In this document: positions 55,204 to 62,787 of the stretch, piece after piece
How positions within the stretch are numbered: position 1 is the stretch's first letter
Layout of the letters: each line of letters opens with the position of its first letter
Assembly (NCBI RefSeq): GCF_900088825.1
Contig: NZ_LT592170.1
Span: 918,852 to 982,851, forward strand
Direction: 5' to 3'
DNA length: 64,000 nucleotides
Source of the DNA: Thiomonas delicata
Lineage (GTDB): Bacteria; Pseudomonadota; Gammaproteobacteria; Burkholderiales; Burkholderiaceae_C
Translations under genes and position numbers: made by a program
Notes under the pieces: generated by a model
Databases searched by the model: none
The model's input: the letters and a program-made list of their open reading frames with translations, nothing else
What the model was told of the DNA's origin: nothing

Positions 55204-56322
55204 TCACGATGCGGAGGGGCGTGCGGCGGCCATCCAGGGCGGCACGCGCTGCATGCGCAGCACCTGGGTGATGAGACCCACGCGCTGGATCAGGGCGCGC
55301 TCGGCGTATTCGAAGCGGTCGATGCGCACGCGCGCGGTGGCCTCGAAAAAGCCGCTGGACACGCCGACCAGCATGGGATCGAGATTCGGCTTGGCCTGCG
55401 TGCCAAGCGCCGTGCCGATGTCGCCGGTGTTGCGGAAATAGGCGGTTTTGCGCGACTGCACCAGGCGCGCCGCGGCATCGGCCGAAATGTCGAGCACGGC
55501 GGCCAGCGTTGTGGCGTCGGCCGTGTTTGCGTTGAGCGGCGTGGGCTGGGGCAGCAGGGTGACGTAGGGGGCGAGCGCCGGCAGCGCCTGCGCCACCTCG
55601 GGCGACAGGCGCGCGAGGTCTTGCAGGCCGCGCAGGGGGAGGGTGGTCGATGGCGCGGCGGCGCCGGGTGGCGAAGCCGGCGCCGCCGGTGTGGATGGCT
55701 GGTTGGATGCTTGGGCTAGGGCGATGCCCGAGGCGATGGTGTCGGCCACCGAACCGGCCACGCCCAAGGTGGCGCAAAGGCGCTGCAGCGCAGCTTGCGC
55801 GTTGGGGTCGGGCTGCCCGTTCGGCGCCAGATCGGCCAGATTGAAGCGGCTTTGCGCGTCGGTGATATGCCCTTCCAGCCAGGCATCGGGCAGGCTTGCG
55901 GTGCTTTGCCCGCGCGCGGCCAGGAAGGTGGACAGGCGCGATTCGGCCAGCGGCACGGCCCATGGTTCGCTCAGCGTGTCCACGCTGGAATTGCGCGCGT
56001 CCTCGCGCAGGATGAGTCGCGCCCAGTCCACCGCGCCGCGCAGGATCCAGCGCGCCTGGGTGGCCTGCTTGGCGGTCTGCTCGCGGCTGATGGCGGCCCA
56101 CTGGTGCCAGAACATGCCGGACACCATCACCGCGGCGAGGGCCGCGATCAGCAGTGCGGTGATCAGCGCCGCGCCGCGCGCGCGCGGCGGTGTCGGCCTG
56201 GCGATGTTTCGCCGCGGCTCTTTGCCGCCAGCGCGTCGGGCCTTCCCAAGTTTTTGCGGCCGGGCCCGCGGCGCGGCGCGGCGAAGGAACCCGGCGGCGG
56301 AAACGTCGCGTTGCGCCTTCAC
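55204..56322 (-). CDS. gspK: Type II secretion minor pseudopilin GspK
   Basis: Tip pseudopilin, 372 residues as read from a GTG at 56322 that overlaps the gspJ stop (GTGA). The prepilin site is RARG/AALITALLIAAL after residue 50, without the Glu at +5, as expected for GspK. The leader of 50 residues is much longer than usual (about 6-15), though no internal start fits better. The large globular domain has LNANTADATTLAAVLDISA, typical of GspK. Confidence 0.92.
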   Translation of the reverse strand: MKAQRDVSAAGFLRRAAPRARPQKLGKARRAGGKEPRRNIARPTPPRARGAALITALLIAALAAVMVSGMFWHQWAAISREQTAKQATQARWILRGAVDWARLILREDARNSSVDTLSEPWAVPLAESRLSTFLAARGQSTASLPDAWLEGHITDAQSRFNLADLAPNGQPDPNAQAALQRLCATLGVAGSVADTIASGIALAQASNQPSTPAAPASPPGAAAPSTTLPLRGLQDLARLSPEVAQALPALAPYVTLLPQPTPLNANTADATTLAAVLDISADAAARLVQSRKTAYFRNTGDIGTALGTQAKPNLDPMLVGVSSGFFEATARVRIDRFEYAERALIQRVGLITQVLRMQRVPPWMAAARPSAS

Positions 56323-57026
56323 TGCCGGTTCTCCAGCAGGAATTCGCGCGTGATGGTTCCCTGCAAGTCCGGGGTGGCGCTCTGCAGGGTCAGGCGCAGC
56401 GCCGAAGGCGTGCGCAGCGCGGCAGCCTGCGGACTGTCGCCCGTGCCGTCGGCGGCGGTGTAGGGGTTGACCCAGGCGCCCGATTGCGCCAGCAGCCCGA
56501 GGCCGGCGAAACGGTACACCAGCACCGTCATCGCGGTGATGTCCGGCAGCACCTCCAGCGCCTGCCCCTGCGGGTTCTGCATCGCGCCGAGCAGGGCGCT
56601 GGGCGATGCGCTGGGCTGGCTGGCCCAACGCATCCAGCGCCCGTCGCGCAGGCCCCAGCGCGCCACCTGCAGCAAGCCGGCGTCGGCGGGAATCCGCGCG
56701 CCGGGCCAGGCCCGCACGTCGCCGCCCAGCGCCTGCGGCGCGCGGCGCACGATGAGTAGGTCGCCGTTGCCGGCTAGACTCACCGCGGGCAGGCCGGCGC
56801 CCTCGTCGCGGGCGGCGTTCAGGTCGTCGGCCATCTGGCGCAGGCCCAGCGACAGGCGCTCGGCGGCGTGCAGGCGGAGATTGGCGGCGTCGCGCCCCTG
56901 CGCCACGCTGTCGAGCCCGCGCCAGCTCAGCGCCGCCATCACCGCCATGATCAGGGCCGCCACCAGCAGTTCGATCAGGGTGAAGCCGGCGCCGCGGGCG
57001 CGGTGGCGCAAGGTGCGGACGCGCAT
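56319..57026 (-). CDS. gspJ: Type II secretion minor pseudopilin GspJ
   Basis: 235 residues. The prepilin cleavage motif is GAG/FTLIELLVAALIMAVM after residue 14, with Glu at +5. It forms the tip complex with GspI and GspK. The ATG at 57026 overlaps the gspI stop by one base; an open frame to 57242 is a shadow. Confidence 0.94.
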   Translation of the reverse strand: MRVRTLRHRARGAGFTLIELLVAALIMAVMAALSWRGLDSVAQGRDAANLRLHAAERLSLGLRQMADDLNAARDEGAGLPAVSLAGNGDLLIVRRAPQALGGDVRAWPGARIPADAGLLQVARWGLRDGRWMRWASQPSASPSALLGAMQNPQGQALEVLPDITAMTVLVYRFAGLGLLAQSGAWVNPYTAADGTGDSPQAAALRTPSALRLTLQSATPDLQGTITREFLLENRQ

Positions 57027-57403
57027 CACAGGTTGCCGATGATGGTGACCACGTTCCATGCCGTCCAGCCGGAGGCGTCGCGTACCTGCACGTCGACGCG
57101 CCGGAAGTTCGGGTTCGGCGTCGGTTGCACGTCCACGTTCAGCGTGAAGCCGGCCTGCGCCTCGGTACAGATGGACTCGCTTTGCCCGACGGGCAGGAAG
57201 TCGCGCGTGATGCGCTGCTCGACCAGGAAATTCTCGGCGCACTGCTGCGCCAGCACGGCCTGGCGATAGCGCTGCGCGTTGTCCTGCAGCCCGCCCGAGG
57301 CGCGCATCGCCGCCAGCAGGGCGATGGCCACCACGGCCAGCGCCACCAGCACTTCCAGCAGGGTGAAGCCATCGCCCTGCCGGCGGCGTGCGGACGTTGC
57401 CAT
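57026..57403 (-). CDS. gspI: Type II secretion minor pseudopilin GspI
   Basis: 125 residues with the prepilin motif GDG/FTLLEVLVALAVVAIA after residue 12, followed by a small alpha/beta domain with two cysteines. It nucleates the tip complex. Eight bp separate it from gspH. Confidence 0.94.
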   Translation of the reverse strand: MATSARRRQGDGFTLLEVLVALAVVAIALLAAMRASGGLQDNAQRYRQAVLAQQCAENFLVEQRITRDFLPVGQSESICTEAQAGFTLNVDVQPTPNPNFRRVDVQVRDASGWTAWNVVTIIGNL

Positions 57404-57410
57404 GCCGGCC

Positions 57411-57959
57411 TCAGCGCTGGCTGCTCACCGCGAACGGCGCGAGGCCGTTGCTGGCGATGGTGACGACGCGGCCGTCGCCCTGCAGCGTGACCTGCATGGG
57501 TGGCGAGACCGGTTCCGTTCCGAACACCAGCCAGCTTGTCGAGGCGCCGGTGCCGGACGCGCCGCCGCTGGCTTGAACCACGACGTTGCCGGCGCGCACG
57601 GCGTCTGCGTTGACGCGCGGCAGATAGCCCGGCGGCGGTGTGCCGCCGGCGTCCAGCCATTGCCAGGCGCGGGCGACGAGCGGCGCGTCGTTCAGCGGCA
57701 CCCAGCCGGTCGGCGAGGGTTGCAGGAAGGTGTAGCCCGCTGCGCCGGGAGCCCAGGCCAGCGGTTCGCCGCGCGCTGCAGCCTGCTGGCGCGCGGCGTC
57801 CAGCAGGGCGGCCAGGCGGTCGGCCTCGCGCTGCATGCTGTCCTGGCCGCTTCGCGGCAGGGCCAGCGCAGCCAGTCCGGTGAGCAGAGCCATGACCAGC
57901 AGCACCACCAGCAGTTCGACCAGCGTGAAGCCGCGCTGGCGGGCGCCGCGACCCGCCAT
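57411..57959 (-). CDS. gspH: Type II secretion minor pseudopilin GspH
   Basis: 182 residues from the ATG at 57959, with prepilin motif RQRG/FTLVELLVVLLVMALL after residue 10 and the GspH globular domain. Another ATG at 58007 overlaps the end of gspG and would give a 26-residue leader; neither has a clear ribosome-binding site. It joins the tip complex to the GspG filament. Confidence 0.9.
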   Translation of the reverse strand: MAGRGARQRGFTLVELLVVLLVMALLTGLAALALPRSGQDSMQREADRLAALLDAARQQAAARGEPLAWAPGAAGYTFLQPSPTGWVPLNDAPLVARAWQWLDAGGTPPPGYLPRVNADAVRAGNVVVQASGGASGTGASTSWLVFGTEPVSPPMQVTLQGDGRVVTIASNGLAPFAVSSQR

Positions 57960-57972
57960 GGCCGTGGCCGCG

Positions 57973-58452
57973 CTATTGCCAGCTGCCGATGTCGGCATTG
58001 GCGCCATCGCCGCCGGGCTTGCCGTCGGCCCCGTAACTGAACACGTCGACCGGGCCCTTCACGCCCGGATTGAGGTACTGGTAGGGGCGCCCCCAGGGGT
58101 CGGTGGGCAGCTTGTCCAGGTAGGGTTTCCAGTTGGCCGGAACCGGCGCCGTGGATGGCTTGACCACCAGGGCTTGCAGCCCCTGGTCCTGCGTCGGGTA
58201 GTTGCCGTTGTCCAGCTTGTACAGCTTGAGCGCCTGCATGATGGTGGCGATGTCGGTCCTGGCGGCGGTTTCGCGCGCCTCGTCGGTGCGGCCCAGGATG
58301 TTGGGCACGATGAGCGCGGCCAGCACGCCCATGATCACGAGCACCACCATCAGTTCGATCAGGGTGAAGCCGCGTGCGCCGCGCCGTGGGGCTGCGGGAA
58401 CGGAATTCGGCAAGCTTGAGGCGGGGTTTGCGGGTTGAGCGGGGGCAATCAT
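57973..58452 (-). CDS. gspG: Type II secretion major pseudopilin GspG
   Basis: The filament-forming pseudopilin, 159 residues. The leader ends GARG/FTLIELMVVLVIMGVLAA after residue 28. The C-terminal LPTDPWGRPYQYLNPG and the calcium loop GADGKPGGDGANADI are both typical of GspG. First gene of the minus-strand gsp operon; 117 bp separate it from the divergent gspC. Confidence 0.97.
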   Translation of the reverse strand: MIAPAQPANPASSLPNSVPAAPRRGARGFTLIELMVVLVIMGVLAALIVPNILGRTDEARETAARTDIATIMQALKLYKLDNGNYPTQDQGLQALVVKPSTAPVPANWKPYLDKLPTDPWGRPYQYLNPGVKGPVDVFSYGADGKPGGDGANADIGSWQ

Positions 58453-58569
58453 GCGGATGCGTCCGTGTTGGCTGTCGGGCCTCGCGGCGCGGCGTGGCGA
58501 AGCCGCACCGCGAGGCATCCAGGCGCGGCCCGTCGGCCGTCACCGTCTGGCGGCCATAATACGGGCCTC

Positions 58570-59196
58570 ATGTTCAAGTTCTCCCGCTTATCGCCTGCTG
58601 CCGACGTGGTGTCCGACACGCCCTCGGCCGCCTCCCTGCGCCTGGCCTGGCTGGCGGCGCTGGTGCTGGCGTTCGCGTGCGCGGCGAGTGCCGGTTACTG
58701 GGGCCTGCGCCTGCTGGCACGTCCCGCACAGGTGCCGGCCGATGCGCGGGACGTGGGGCGCCTGGATGCCGAGTCGCTCGCCGCCGCGGCGCCCCGGCTG
58801 TTCGGCCACGCCATCGCGGCTCGGCAGCAAGAGCCGGTCGCGCCGGCGCGGTTTCGCCTCTGGGGGGTGATCGGCGGGGGGACGCAGGCCGGCTCGGCCC
58901 TGATCGGCGTCGACGGCAAGCCACCGCGTGCCATCGCCGTCGGCGATGCGGTCGCGCCTGGCGTGCGCCTCGAATCCACCGCCTATGGCGAAGCCGTGCT
59001 CGTGCAGGATGGGGTTCGCGTCGCGTTGAAGCTGCAGCCGACGCCCGGTCGCCCGAGTTCGCCCGCCACCGTCACGGCGCCTTCGTACGCGTTACCGCAG
59101 GCGGTCGATGCGCAGGAGTCCCCTGCGCCGGCCCCCACCGTGCCCAGCTTCACCCCCAGTATGGCGCCGAGCCCAGTGCCGCGCCCACCGCGTTAG
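58570..59196 (+). CDS. gspC: Type II secretion protein GspC (short form)
   Basis: A 208-residue inner-membrane protein with one N-terminal span (about 24-46) and a periplasmic homology region (RFRLWGVIGGGTQAGSALIGVDGKPPRAIAVGD type, about 95-150) that contacts GspD. After a Pro-rich tail (about 160-208) there is no PDZ or coiled-coil domain, unlike the long GspC proteins of enterics. It is transcribed away from the rest of the operon and tail to tail with ilvA. Confidence 0.88.
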   Translation: MFKFSRLSPAADVVSDTPSAASLRLAWLAALVLAFACAASAGYWGLRLLARPAQVPADARDVGRLDAESLAAAAPRLFGHAIAARQQEPVAPARFRLWGVIGGGTQAGSALIGVDGKPPRAIAVGDAVAPGVRLESTAYGEAVLVQDGVRVALKLQPTPGRPSSPATVTAPSYALPQAVDAQESPAPAPTVPSFTPSMAPSPVPRPPR

Positions 59197-59208
59197 CGCG
59201 CCGGGGGC

Positions 59209-60756
59209 TCAGAGAAAAAGCCGCACCAGAGGGTTGCGGGTTTCCTCCACGTGCGCATAGCCCAGGGTGCCGAGGAATTCGGTGAACCGGGCCTCGTCTC
59301 CCGGGGGGACTTGGATGCCCACCAGAACGCGGCCGCTGTCGCCGCCCTGGTTGCGGTAATGGAACAGGCTGATGTTCCAGTCGGGCTTCAAATGGTTCAG
59401 AAAGCGCATCAGGGCGCCAGGGCGCTCGGGGAAGTCGAAGCGGAACAGGCGTTCATGGGACGCGAGCGAGCTGCCGTCTGCGGCCGCTGGCGCGCGACCT
59501 CCAACGAGATGGCGGATGTGGAGCTTGGCGAGTTCGTCGTCGGTCAGATCCAGCGTGGCGTAGCCGGCGCGCTCCAGGCTGTTCGCGATGCGCCGCGCGT
59601 CGTCCCTCCCGCTGACGCCCACGCCCACGAACACGTGCGCCCGCTGCGGGTCGCCGAGGCGGTAGTCGAACTCGGTGATCGCGCGCGCGCCCAGCAGCGC
59701 GCAAAGGCGCCGGAAACTGCCCGGCTGTTCGGGGATGGTGACGGCGAACAGGGCTTCGCGCGCCTCGCCCACCTCGGCGCGTTCGGCGACGAAACGCAGG
59801 CGGTCGAAATTCATGTTCGCGCCGCAGGTGATGGCGACCAGGGTTTCCCCCTTGAGCTTGTGCTGGGCGGCGTACTGCTTCACGGCGGCCACCGACATCG
59901 CGCCGGAAGGCTCCAGCACGCTGCGGGTGTCCTCGAACACATCTTTCAGCGCGGCGCAGACCTCGTCGGTGCTGACGACGACGAAATCGTCCACCAACTC
60001 GCGCGCCAGGCGGAAGGTTTCGGCCCCCACCCGCTTGACCGCGGTGCCGTCGGCGAACAGGCCCACGTCGGCCAGTTCGACGCGCTTGCCGGCGCGCACG
60101 CTGCGCAGCATGGCGTCGGAGTCATGGGTCTGCACGCCGATGATCTTGATCTCCGGCCGCACCGCTTTGATGTAGGCGGCCACGCCCGAGACCAGGCCGC
60201 CGCCGCCGATGGCGCAGAACACCGCGTGGATGGGCGCCTGATGCTGGCGCAGGATTTCCATGCCGATGGTGCCCTGGCCGGCGATGACGTCCGGGTCGTC
60301 GAACGGGTGCACGAAGGTCAACCCCTGCTGTTCCTGCAGCGTCAGGGCATGCGCATGGGCATCGCTGTAGCTCTCGCCCTCGAGTACGACGTCCACGTTC
60401 GTGCCGCCGAAGGCGCGCACCGCGTCGATCTTCACCTTGGGCGTGGTCGACGGCATCACGATCACCGCGCGGCATCCGAGACGGTGCGCGGAAAGCGCCA
60501 CGCCCTGCGCGTGGTTGCCCGCGGAGGCGCAGATCACGCCGCGCCGTCGATCTTCGTCGCTCAGGCCGGACATCTTGTTGTAGGCGCCGCGCAGCTTGAA
60601 GCTGAAAACAGGCTGCTGATCCTCCCGCTTGAACAGCACCTTGTTGTGCAGCCGACGGCTGAGGTTGCGTGCCGGGTCCAGCGCCGTTTCATGCGCCACG
60701 TCGTAGACGCGGGCCGTCAGAATGCGTTGCAGATAGTCGGTATGCTTCTTGGTCAC
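59209..60756 (-). CDS. ilvA: Threonine ammonia-lyase, biosynthetic
   Basis: Makes 2-oxobutanoate from threonine for isoleucine synthesis. The 515 residues have the PLP lysine in SFKLRGAYNK (Lys54), SAGNHAQGVA and the phosphate-binding GGGGL. Two C-terminal ACT-like regulatory domains follow (about 330-500), as in the isoleucine-inhibited long form. A candidate small RNA or attenuator ends 81 bp upstream. Confidence 0.97.
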   Translation of the reverse strand: MTKKHTDYLQRILTARVYDVAHETALDPARNLSRRLHNKVLFKREDQQPVFSFKLRGAYNKMSGLSDEDRRRGVICASAGNHAQGVALSAHRLGCRAVIVMPSTTPKVKIDAVRAFGGTNVDVVLEGESYSDAHAHALTLQEQQGLTFVHPFDDPDVIAGQGTIGMEILRQHQAPIHAVFCAIGGGGLVSGVAAYIKAVRPEIKIIGVQTHDSDAMLRSVRAGKRVELADVGLFADGTAVKRVGAETFRLARELVDDFVVVSTDEVCAALKDVFEDTRSVLEPSGAMSVAAVKQYAAQHKLKGETLVAITCGANMNFDRLRFVAERAEVGEAREALFAVTIPEQPGSFRRLCALLGARAITEFDYRLGDPQRAHVFVGVGVSGRDDARRIANSLERAGYATLDLTDDELAKLHIRHLVGGRAPAAADGSSLASHERLFRFDFPERPGALMRFLNHLKPDWNISLFHYRNQGGDSGRVLVGIQVPPGDEARFTEFLGTLGYAHVEETRNPLVRLFL

Positions 60757-60837
60757 GGACCAGCCTGTCGAAGGGGATAAGTGCTCATTCTAGGCAGCCC
60801 CTCGCCCCCAAGGGCCTGCGCTGCGCGGCGAGCGGGC

Positions 60838-60866
60838 AAAAAAAACCCAGGCTTGAGGCCTGGGTT
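60838..60866 (-). terminator. Strong intrinsic terminator upstream of ilvA
   Basis: A 9-bp stem (AACCCAGGC with its complement, 5-nt loop) followed by eight T residues on the minus strand. It ends 81 bp before the ilvA start codon, so it either ends a separate small RNA or attenuates ilvA. Confidence 0.88.
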
Positions 60867-60925
60867 GGAATCCACCTAAGGAGGAGGGTGGAGGAGACAA
60901 GGGGTGCCGGCCGTGTGGCCAGCGC
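60838..60925 (-). ncRNA. Candidate small RNA (or ilvA attenuator) with UCCUCC motifs
   Basis: An approximately 88-nt transcript is predicted from the promoter at 60932-60961 to the terminator at 60838. Between them the RNA carries UCUCCUCC and CCUCCUCC, both anti-Shine-Dalgarno-like, partly held in a hairpin UCCACC/GGUGGA. CU-rich loops of this type are known in CcsR-like sRNAs of other proteobacteria. I see no start codon for a leader peptide inside the predicted transcript. Confidence 0.5.
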
Positions 60926-60931
60926 GATGCC

Positions 60932-60961
60932 ATCATAAACGATGGCCCTGCTGCGACGCAA
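60932..60961 (-). promoter_or_regulatory. Predicted promoter of the small RNA
   Basis: TTGCGT (60961-60956), an 18-bp spacer and TATGAT (60937-60932) on the minus strand. The -10 is close to consensus; the -35 is moderate. Confidence 0.5.
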
Positions 60962-61205
60962 AACCACACGAGGAACTCGGATAATTTAGTTAATCAGCAT
61001 CTACTTATATGTAAGTTGTTTGTTAATCAATGACATGGCTCGCTTTTGAGGCCGATTTTTCAAGCTTTTGCCGATTTGCGTTTTTGCAACAGAAGAAGCC
61101 AATGCCTGGAATGTTGCGTCGCGGCATCTTCGGCCAGCCGGCTTCCCCGGCGCGGCTCGGGTCCGCATGACGGCCTACACAACCCAACACGGAACTTCAG
61201 TCATC

Positions 61206-61643
61206 ATGGAATGCACAGTGCAATGGGCCGGAGACGGCGGCATGGCCTTCATCGCCACCACGGGCAGTGGCCACATCTTGGCGATGGACGGCGCGCCGGC
61301 GGCCCAGCCGGGAGATCCGGGCGGCCACAACCTTGCCCCGAGGCCGATGGAAACGGTGCTCGCGGGGGCGGGCGGCTGCTCGGCCTACGACGTGGTCTAC
61401 ATCCTCAAGAAAGGCCGGCAGGACGTGCGCGGCTGCAGCGTGAGGCTTCAGGCCGAGCGTGCCGCCACCGACCCCAAGGTGTTCACCAGCATCCACCTGC
61501 ACTTCACCGTCACGGGCAAGGGGCTGGCCCCGGCGGTGGTCGAACGGGCGGTGCATCTGTCGCACGAGAAATACTGCTCGGCCACGGCCATGCTGGCGAA
61601 AACCGCGGCCATCACCACAAGCGTGGACATCGTCGAGGCCTGA
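61206..61643 (+). CDS. OsmC-family protein, YhfA-like
   Basis: A 145-residue OsmC/Ohr superfamily protein of the YhfA type. Family marks are PMETVLAGAGGCSAYDVVYILKKGRQDV, with the conserved cysteine near residue 60, and the second cysteine in HEKYCSATAML. OsmC/Ohr relatives reduce organic peroxides with such a cysteine pair, but the YhfA branch has no proven function. The ATG at 61206 (MECTVQWAG) fits the family length; an upstream ATG at 61167 is in frame. Confidence 0.88.
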   Translation: MECTVQWAGDGGMAFIATTGSGHILAMDGAPAAQPGDPGGHNLAPRPMETVLAGAGGCSAYDVVYILKKGRQDVRGCSVRLQAERAATDPKVFTSIHLHFTVTGKGLAPAVVERAVHLSHEKYCSATAMLAKTAAITTSVDIVEA

Positions 61644-61664
61644 GCCCAGCCGCGGCGCCGCCGG

Positions 61665-62396
61665 TCATATCCAGTGCGCCGTCGTGGTCATGACCTTGGC
61701 CGCAGCCCGCATGGCCGCGCGCGCCAGGGCGGGCAGCGGCGCGGCGCCGAGCTTTTCCGCGGCGCGCGCGTGCGCCACTTCGTCGGCCTGCATTTGCGTG
61801 ACGACCGCGCGAGACGCGACATCCGCCGCCGGAAGGCGCTGCAGGTGCGAGGCCAGGTGCTGCTCCACCTGGTTTTCCGTTTCCACCACGAAGCCCAGGC
61901 TGACCTTGTCGCCGGCCAATGTTCCGGCCAGCGCGCCGAGGCCGAACGCGCCTGCGTACCAGATCGGGTTGAGCAGGCTCGGGCGCGACCCCAGCTCATG
62001 CAGGCGCTGCGCGGTCCAGGCCAGATGATCGCCTTCCTCGCGCGAGGCGCGCAGGAAATGCGCACGCAAGCTCGGCTCGCGCGCCACCAGCGCCTGGCCT
62101 TGGTACAGGGCCTGGGCGCAAATCTCCCCAACGTGGTTCACGCGCATCAGCGCGCCCGAGAGCCGGCGGTCGGCATCGCACATAGGCATCGGCGCCTGGT
62201 TCGTTGCAGGGCAGTCGGAGGTCGACGCGGGGTTGGCGCCGGGCTCGTGGGGATATGGCAAGGGCCGTGCGGCCGGCGTCACACCGGACAAGGTTTTCAG
62301 TGCATTGTCCACCGCCGTCAGCAAGCGGTCGGCCGGTGGGGGCAGCGCGCCCGCGGGACCCGCGGACACGTTGCGGCAGGAAGCCAGGTTGGGCAT
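61665..62396 (-). CDS. coq7: Demethoxyubiquinone hydroxylase Coq7
   Basis: A di-iron monooxygenase of ubiquinone synthesis, hydroxylating the C6 position of the benzoquinol ring at the membrane. Ligand motifs are RVNHVGEICAQALYQGQ, REEGDHLAWT, ETENQVEQHL and QMQADEVAHA. The start is taken at 62396 (MPNLASC) by family length (243 residues); the frame continues to 62627 without homology. An N-terminal stretch of about 70 residues before the ferritin-like core is Pro/Ala-rich and longer than in most relatives. Confidence 0.93.
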   Translation of the reverse strand: MPNLASCRNVSAGPAGALPPPADRLLTAVDNALKTLSGVTPAARPLPYPHEPGANPASTSDCPATNQAPMPMCDADRRLSGALMRVNHVGEICAQALYQGQALVAREPSLRAHFLRASREEGDHLAWTAQRLHELGSRPSLLNPIWYAGAFGLGALAGTLAGDKVSLGFVVETENQVEQHLASHLQRLPAADVASRAVVTQMQADEVAHARAAEKLGAAPLPALARAAMRAAAKVMTTTAHWI

Positions 62397-62787
62397 GGAC
62401 GATCTCGATGCAAATGGACTTGCCGCAAGCATAGGCGCTTCGCTTTCCGGGATGGCGGCGTGGAATCGGGCTGCCGGGCGGGAGAGGCGAGGCACTCCCG
62501 TTCCATGCGTCAGGCAAAGTGCGCCGGAAGGCTGCGATAGACCGATGGAAGCCGTTTTGATCTTGTTGCGCAGGTGCAACGAGCAAGGACGATTCTGGAG
62601 ATGCAGGAAAAGGATGCCTTGCAACACGGGGTCTTGGATGCTGAAATGCGGTTAACTCCCATCCCGGAGTTGGCGAGTGCGGCGCCCCGGCTTCGAGCCG
62701 AGTCGCCTTGCTACGCAGCGGTAGGCTGCCATGCGGCAACCGCAATGCAGCAATCGTTTTGTCCAACAATTTTCTGGAGATGTATCA
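62397..62787. other. Gene-free region between coq7 and the porin gene
   Basis: Divergent control region of about 390 bp. TTCTGGAGATG occurs twice (62593-62603 and 62772-62782), the second copy being the porin ribosome-binding region. No promoter could be assigned with confidence, and no small gene is supported. Confidence 0.55.

Larger units (their letters stand above)
60757..61205. other. Intergenic region between ilvA and the OsmC-family gene
   Basis: No protein gene is supported. It contains the minus-strand sRNA or attenuator candidate (60838-60961 including its promoter) and an A+T-rich block (about 60975-61035) with TTAATCA repeats (60990-60996 and 61023-61029) that may hold the divergent promoters. 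Confidence 0.65.

Noticed and set aside
60785-60967. 60-codon minus-strand frame rich in Leu/Val/Ser/Thr as an ilvA leader peptide
   Set aside because: Its ATG lies upstream of the predicted -10 box, and the frame runs through the terminator; it is kept only as an alternative in the sRNA finding.
62593-62782. Duplicated TTCTGGAGATG before the porin as a regulatory repeat
   Set aside because: Only 11 bp, one copy being a ribosome-binding site; chance or a small duplication is as likely.
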